Both the position numbers and the translations under genes were made by a program. 62,305 nt of DNA from Synechococcus sp. CS-1332. Lineage in GTDB: Bacteria; Cyanobacteriota; Cyanobacteriia; PCC-6307; Cyanobiaceae. Positions within the stretch are counted from its first letter, which is position 1; the number at the start of each line of letters is the position of its first letter. A model generated the notes under the pieces. That model ran no database searches. It was given only the letters and a program-made list of their open reading frames with translations, and was not told the DNA's origin. Shown piece after piece: positions 58,860 to 62,305 of this stretch. The stretch spans positions 1 through 62,305 of the forward strand of contig NZ_JAHLYP010000004.1 of NCBI RefSeq assembly GCF_025127995.1, written 5' to 3'.

Positions 58860-59507
58860 TCAGTTCGCTGCGGGGAAGCCCACCCGCCGGGCCGGGCGGA
58901 TGTCGAGCAGGGCGCCGGGCTTGCCGGGTACCGAGCCCTTCACGACGAGCAGATTGCGTTCCGCATCCACCTTGAGGATGGTGAGGCCGCGGGTGGTGAT
59001 CTGCTTGCCGCCGTAACGGCCAGCCATCCGTTTGCCGGGGTAGACCCGGCCGGGGGTGGTGCCGGCGCCGATGGAGCCTGGCTCGCGGTGGTTCTTGGAG
59101 CCGTGGCTCATGGGGCCGCGGCTGAAGCCGTGGCGCTTCTGCAAGCCCGAGAAACCACGACCGATCGTGTCGCCGCTGACGTCAACCTTCTGGCCGGGGC
59201 TGAAGTCACCGACGGTGACGGGGGCCCCCAGCTCGAAGCCATCGATGGCCTCCAGCCGGTATTCCTTGAGGTGCCGCAGGGGCGCCTCACCGGATTTGTC
59301 CAGGTGGCCCTTGGCGGGCTTGTTGACGAGCTTCTCGCGGATGTCGCCGAAGCCGAGCTGCACCGCGGTGTAACCGTCGGTGGCTTCGCTCTTGAGTTGG
59401 GTGATGCGGCAGGGACCCGCTTCGATCAGGGTGACCGGAATGGATTTGCCTTCTTCGTCGAAGAACTGGGACATACCCAGCTTCTTCCCGAGAATGCCGA
59501 TGGACAT
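58860..59507 (-). CDS. rplC: 50S ribosomal protein L3
   Basis: Early-assembly protein near the peptidyl-transferase centre; first gene of the ribosomal superoperon here. 215 residues from ATG 59507 ([20 protein letters not shown]), with [22 protein letters not shown] and [21 protein letters not shown]. Preceded by GGAG-type Shine-Dalgarno bases on the minus strand. Divergent from ndhN. Confidence 0.97.
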   Translation of the reverse strand: MSIGILGKKLGMSQFFDEEGKSIPVTLIEAGPCRITQLKSEATDGYTAVQLGFGDIREKLVNKPAKGHLDKSGEAPLRHLKEYRLEAIDGFELGAPVTVGDFSPGQKVDVSGDTIGRGFSGLQKRHGFSRGPMSHGSKNHREPGSIGAGTTPGRVYPGKRMAGRYGGKQITTRGLTILKVDAERNLLVVKGSVPGKPGALLDIRPARRVGFPAAN

Positions 59508-59921
59508 GGGAGGGAGAACAACACCAGCTGGACTGCCGCGGCGTGCCGCCAGGGACAAAAGGCCTAGACCCGAAATCCTTGGAAGACCCGCTGGGCGGCG
59601 GGGGGCTGAATTCGTGGAATCGCAGATTGACCCGAAGGTCAGGGGCTAGCGAGGCGAATCAGCGGGCTGGGACTTGCCGGAAGCGGTGAGGCCTCTGGCA
59701 GTATCCCGACGATCCAATCAGCGACAGAGCGCTGCAGGAGACGTACGGGCCAGGAAGGGTTCGTCACCACTGACAAACCCCGTGCTGTTCTCTGGAGGCC
59801 CGGCTAGCGGACGGGCACAGATCTTCAGCACAAGAAACAACAGTACCCCATGGTGTGCACCACCACCTGCGGGCCCCTCACAGGCTGCCAGACTCAACCG
59901 GCGATTCGCCTGCCGCTCCCG
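59508..59921. promoter_or_regulatory. Divergent rplC / ndhN intergenic region
   Basis: About 410 bases hold the promoters of the ribosomal superoperon (minus) and ndhN (plus) but no secure gene. TGACC-CGAA-GGTCA (59628-59641) forms a small perfect stem-loop. An ATG at 59850 could extend NdhN by 24 residues with a Cys/Thr-rich leader, which family comparison does not support. No -35/-10 pair was assigned with confidence. Confidence 0.45.
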
Positions 59922-60383
59922 ATGCCTCTGCTGATGACCGGCCGTGGTTTCCGCACCGAGCTGGAGCGCTGTGGTGCCCTCGCCCTGTTTGTTCCCCTGG
60001 AGGGGGGCGCCGAAACACGGCTGCTGCGCCGGCTGCGCGCGGCCGGCTACAGGGCCCACCTCACGTCCGCCCGCGGGCTCGGGGATCCGGAGGCCTATCT
60101 CCTGCATTTGCATGGCATTCGCCCGCCCCACCTGGGCCACCACAGCGTCGGCCGGTCGGCCGCCGTGGGTGAGGTGCAGCGGGTGATGCCCCTGCTGGGC
60201 CCCCAGCTGGCCGGCGAAGGGCCGGTGCTGCTGTGGCTGCTGGAGGGCCAGGTGCTCAGCAGCTCAGAACTCGCCGCCCTCTGCGACCTGTGTTGCCGCG
60301 AACCGCGGCTGAAGCTGGTGGTGGAAATGGGCGGTGCCCGGGCCCTGCGCTGGCAGCCGCTGGAGCAGCTCGTTACGGCCTGA
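59922..60383 (+). CDS. ndhN: NAD(P)H-quinone oxidoreductase subunit N
   Basis: Oxygenic-photosynthesis-specific subunit of the thylakoid NDH-1 complex that drives cyclic electron flow and respiration. The start chosen is ATG 59922 ([20 protein letters not shown]), giving 153 residues, the family size. Conserved blocks: [70 protein letters not shown] and [14 protein letters not shown]. Followed by the antiporter gene after 48 bases. Confidence 0.95.
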   Translation: MPLLMTGRGFRTELERCGALALFVPLEGGAETRLLRRLRAAGYRAHLTSARGLGDPEAYLLHLHGIRPPHLGHHSVGRSAAVGEVQRVMPLLGPQLAGEGPVLLWLLEGQVLSSSELAALCDLCCREPRLKLVVEMGGARALRWQPLEQLVTA

Positions 60384-60431
60384 GCTGACTACACCCCATA
60401 GCCTGGGTCGGTCCCGCGGACTCCAAGGACG

Positions 60432-61688
60432 TTGAGTGAGCGGCTGGCACTGATCTGGGGTTCGGCCTTCTTCGCCGGCTCCCTCGCCCAGGCGACGGCC
60501 TGGGTCACCGGCCAGCCCGCGGTGGTGCTGCTGCTGGGGATGGGCCTGCTGGCGGGCCATGCCGGTTTCGACATCGTCCATCCCGAGAACCTCGGCGCCG
60601 GCCTGGAGCCGCTGGTGGGTCTGCTGGTGAGCCTGGTGCTCTTCGACGGCGGGCTCAACCTGCGCCTCGCCGGCCGCGACCTGCAGCGCTCCGTGCTCCA
60701 GCTGGTGCTGGTGCGCCTGGTGCTGGGGCTGCCTGTGGCCGCCCTGCTGGCCCATGCCCTGGCGGGTCTGCCCTGGTCGCTCTCGCTGGTCTACGGCGCC
60801 ATCGCCCTGGCCACCGGCCCCACGGTGGTCACCCCGATGGTGCGCCAGCTGCGGCTGGCCCCGAAACTGGGCCAGTTGCTGGAGGCGGAGGGCCTGATCC
60901 TCGAACCGTTCAGTGCCGTGCTGGGCCTGGTGCTGCTCCAGGTGACCCTGGGTGACCTGGGCGGCTGGCAGGAGGTGGTCTCCCGGTTGTTGCTGCGCCT
61001 GGGGGGTGGGGTCGGCCTCGGCGCCCTGGCCGGTCTGCTGCTGTCGGAGGCCCTCATTCGCCTGGGCGGAGAGGCGGCGGCCAGGGGCGGAGAGGGGCTG
61101 CCCTCAGCCGACTCCAACGGCCTGGAGCTGCAACTCTCCCTGGGGGTTCTGTTCTTGATGTTCAGCGGCTGTGAGGCCCTGCTGCCGGAATCGGGCCTGC
61201 CGGCGGCCGTGAGCGCCGGAGTGGTGGTGGGGCTGCGACTGGATGCGGCTGCCACCCAGCTCGATGCCCTGATCCGGCAGCTGGCCATGCTGGCCATCAC
61301 CGTGCTGTTCCCCCTGCTGGCGGCCGATGTCTCCTGGGCGGAGCTGAGCCCCCTCGGTCTGGGCGGCCTGGGCTGCGTGCTTGCCCTGATGCTGGTGCGC
61401 TGGCCGCTGATCCAGCTCACGGGCCTGGGCCTGCCCAGCCTCGACTGGAAGGAGAAGGCGTTGCTCAGCTGGATCGCCCCGCGGGGCATTGTCACCGCGG
61501 CGGTGGTCAGCCTCTTCGCCCTTGAGCTCGACCGGGCCGAGGTGCCCGGCGGCGGCGCCCTCAAGGGTCTGGTGTTTCTGACGATCCTGATGACCGTGGG
61601 CCTGCAGGGGTTCACGGCCCCCTGGCTGGTGAACCGCCTGGGGCTTGCCCAGCCCGAGGCGGCGCCGGAGCTGCCCCAGGCCGGCTGA
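60432..61688 (+). CDS. CPA-type cation/proton antiporter
   Basis: A 418-residue membrane protein with about twelve helices. Family signatures: LLGMGLLAGHAGF, LVSLVLFDGGLNLRL, ALATGPTVVTPMVRQL and SWIAPRGIVTAAVVSLFAL, typical of NhaP/CPA1-like sodium(potassium)/proton antiporters. The acidic LFDGG and the ALATGP loop correspond to the ion-binding core. The start is TTG 60432 (MSERLALIWGSAFF) with AAGGA very close upstream; no ATG or GTG fits. Sits between ndhN and ldpA. The transported cation and the membrane are unknown. Confidence 0.88.
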   Translation: MSERLALIWGSAFFAGSLAQATAWVTGQPAVVLLLGMGLLAGHAGFDIVHPENLGAGLEPLVGLLVSLVLFDGGLNLRLAGRDLQRSVLQLVLVRLVLGLPVAALLAHALAGLPWSLSLVYGAIALATGPTVVTPMVRQLRLAPKLGQLLEAEGLILEPFSAVLGLVLLQVTLGDLGGWQEVVSRLLLRLGGGVGLGALAGLLLSEALIRLGGEAAARGGEGLPSADSNGLELQLSLGVLFLMFSGCEALLPESGLPAAVSAGVVVGLRLDAAATQLDALIRQLAMLAITVLFPLLAADVSWAELSPLGLGGLGCVLALMLVRWPLIQLTGLGLPSLDWKEKALLSWIAPRGIVTAAVVSLFALELDRAEVPGGGALKGLVFLTILMTVGLQGFTAPWLVNRLGLAQPEAAPELPQAG

Positions 61689-61732
61689 GCCCGGAGGTGG
61701 TGGCAGGATCGCCCCACCCTGTTGCGCAATCC

Positions 61733-62305
61733 ATGGCGGCCATGGCCCGGGACCCGGAGCAGGCCCTGGCCCGCGGTTGCTGGGTGAAGCTGATCGGCGG
61801 GGCCAGCAACCAGGACCTGGCCGCCATCGAGGATCTGGCCGGCATCCATGCCCTGGCCGGGGTGCATTGCATCGATGTGGCCGCCGATCCGGCCGTGGTG
61901 GCCGCCACCCGGCGCGGCCTGGCCTGGGCCGAAGCCCACGGCGCGGCGCGCCCCTGGCTGATGGTCAGCCTCAGTGATGGCCTCGACCCCCACTTCCGCA
62001 AGGCCTGGTTCGATCCGCAGCGCTGTCCGCCGTCCTGCCCGAGGCCCTGCCAGCGGGTCTGCCCCGCCCTGGCCATCGACGGGCGGGGCGTGGTGGAGGA
62101 GCGCTGCTACGGCTGCGGCCGCTGCCTGCCCGCCTGCCCCCTGGGGCTGATCGAGGAGCGCAGCCAGGTGCTGGAGCCGGCCGCGGTGGGGGCCCTGCTG
62201 GCGGAGCTGGCCCCCGACGCGGTGGAGCTGCACACCCGGCCCGGGCGCCTGGAGGCCTTCGGCGAACGGGTGCTGCAGCTGGCCGCCAGCGGGGTGGCGC
62301 TGCGC
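61733..62305 (+). CDS. ldpA: Light-dependent period protein LdpA, N-terminal part (cut by window end)
   Basis: LdpA is an Fe-S protein that feeds redox state to the circadian clock in Synechococcus elongatus. The 191 codons present read ARGCWVKLIGGASNQDLAAI and LAGVHCIDVAADPAVVAATR, the family opening. A cysteine block CPPSCPRPCQRVCPALAI and a ferredoxin-type CYGCGRCLPACPLGLIEE follow, consistent with two [4Fe-4S] clusters. The start is ATG 61733, or ATG 61742 nine bases later. The gene continues past 62305. 44 bases after the antiporter stop, same strand. Confidence 0.92.
   Translation, partial: MAAMARDPEQALARGCWVKLIGGASNQDLAAIEDLAGIHALAGVHCIDVAADPAVVAATRRGLAWAEAHGAARPWLMVSLSDGLDPHFRKAWFDPQRCPPSCPRPCQRVCPALAIDGRGVVEERCYGCGRCLPACPLGLIEERSQVLEPAAVGALLAELAPDAVELHTRPGRLEAFGERVLQLAASGVALR

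Noticed and set aside
59850-59921. N-terminal extension of NdhN from ATG 59850
   Set aside because: The added Cys/Thr-rich 24 residues do not fit the family; ATG 59922 gives the conserved MPLL N-terminus.

Overview
This is a GC-rich chromosomal segment from a unicellular cyanobacterium. It carries photosystem I and II genes, a ferredoxin-type glutamate synthase, NdhN, LdpA and the cyanobacterial DapL aminotransferase. The ribosomal gene order (rpsJ in the str cluster, no infA between adk and rpmJ, truA-rplM-rpsI-rpmE-prfA downstream of rplQ) and the psaA-psaB/psaL-psaI block suggest the Synechococcus/Cyanobium (alpha-cyanobacterial) lineage. The exact genus is an inference from this composition and gene order.

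Layout. 1-1904: the 5' end of psbA (minus strand), divergent from a B12-binding-type radical SAM gene. 2066-3967: a lone RTX-repeat protein. 4076-6504: a minus-strand cluster dapL-clpS-CPBP protease. 6552-12337: a two-domain radical SAM/DUF2344 gene, then rne (RNase E) and rnhB. 12276-15366: DUF1997, pheA, a quinone methyltransferase and a Lon-N-domain protein. 15506-20328: the str cluster, transcribed rpsL-rpsG-fusA-tuf-rpsJ. 20439-28818: an IscA-type protein, a phosphodiester glycosidase-like protein, Fd-GOGAT, a small secreted protein and lipA. 28837-31882: tRNA-Pro(CGG), a CbiG-CobJ fusion and a membrane-anchored unknown. 31883-37995: psaA-psaB facing psaI-psaL, with a long structured spacer. 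38079-42736: envelope and housekeeping genes (GT2, NlpC/P60, serine hydrolase, tRNA-Ser(GCT), alr, HNH). 42764-59507: the S10-spc-alpha ribosomal superoperon, transcribed rplC to prfA on the minus strand. 59922-62305: ndhN, a cation/proton antiporter and the 5' part of ldpA.

How the genes work together. Most of the window is growth machinery: translation (str and S10/spc/alpha clusters, fusA, tuf, prfA, truA), protein export (secY), RNA decay (rne, rnhB), amino-acid synthesis (dapL, pheA, alr, glutamate synthase), lipoate and corrinoid synthesis, and the photosynthetic core (psbA, psaA/B/L/I, ndhN). I saw no insertion sequence, CRISPR array, prophage or toxin-antitoxin system. The less ordinary points are: apparent CTG (or otherwise non-canonical) starts for truA and rnhB; an RNase E C-terminal Arg6-Ser-Ser-Ala tail whose codons lie where rnhB must begin; an isolated RTX protein beside psbA; an HLR1-like element upstream of psaA; a structured spacer between psaB and psaL; a triplicated octamer in front of rpsL; and an antiporter gene between ndhN and ldpA.
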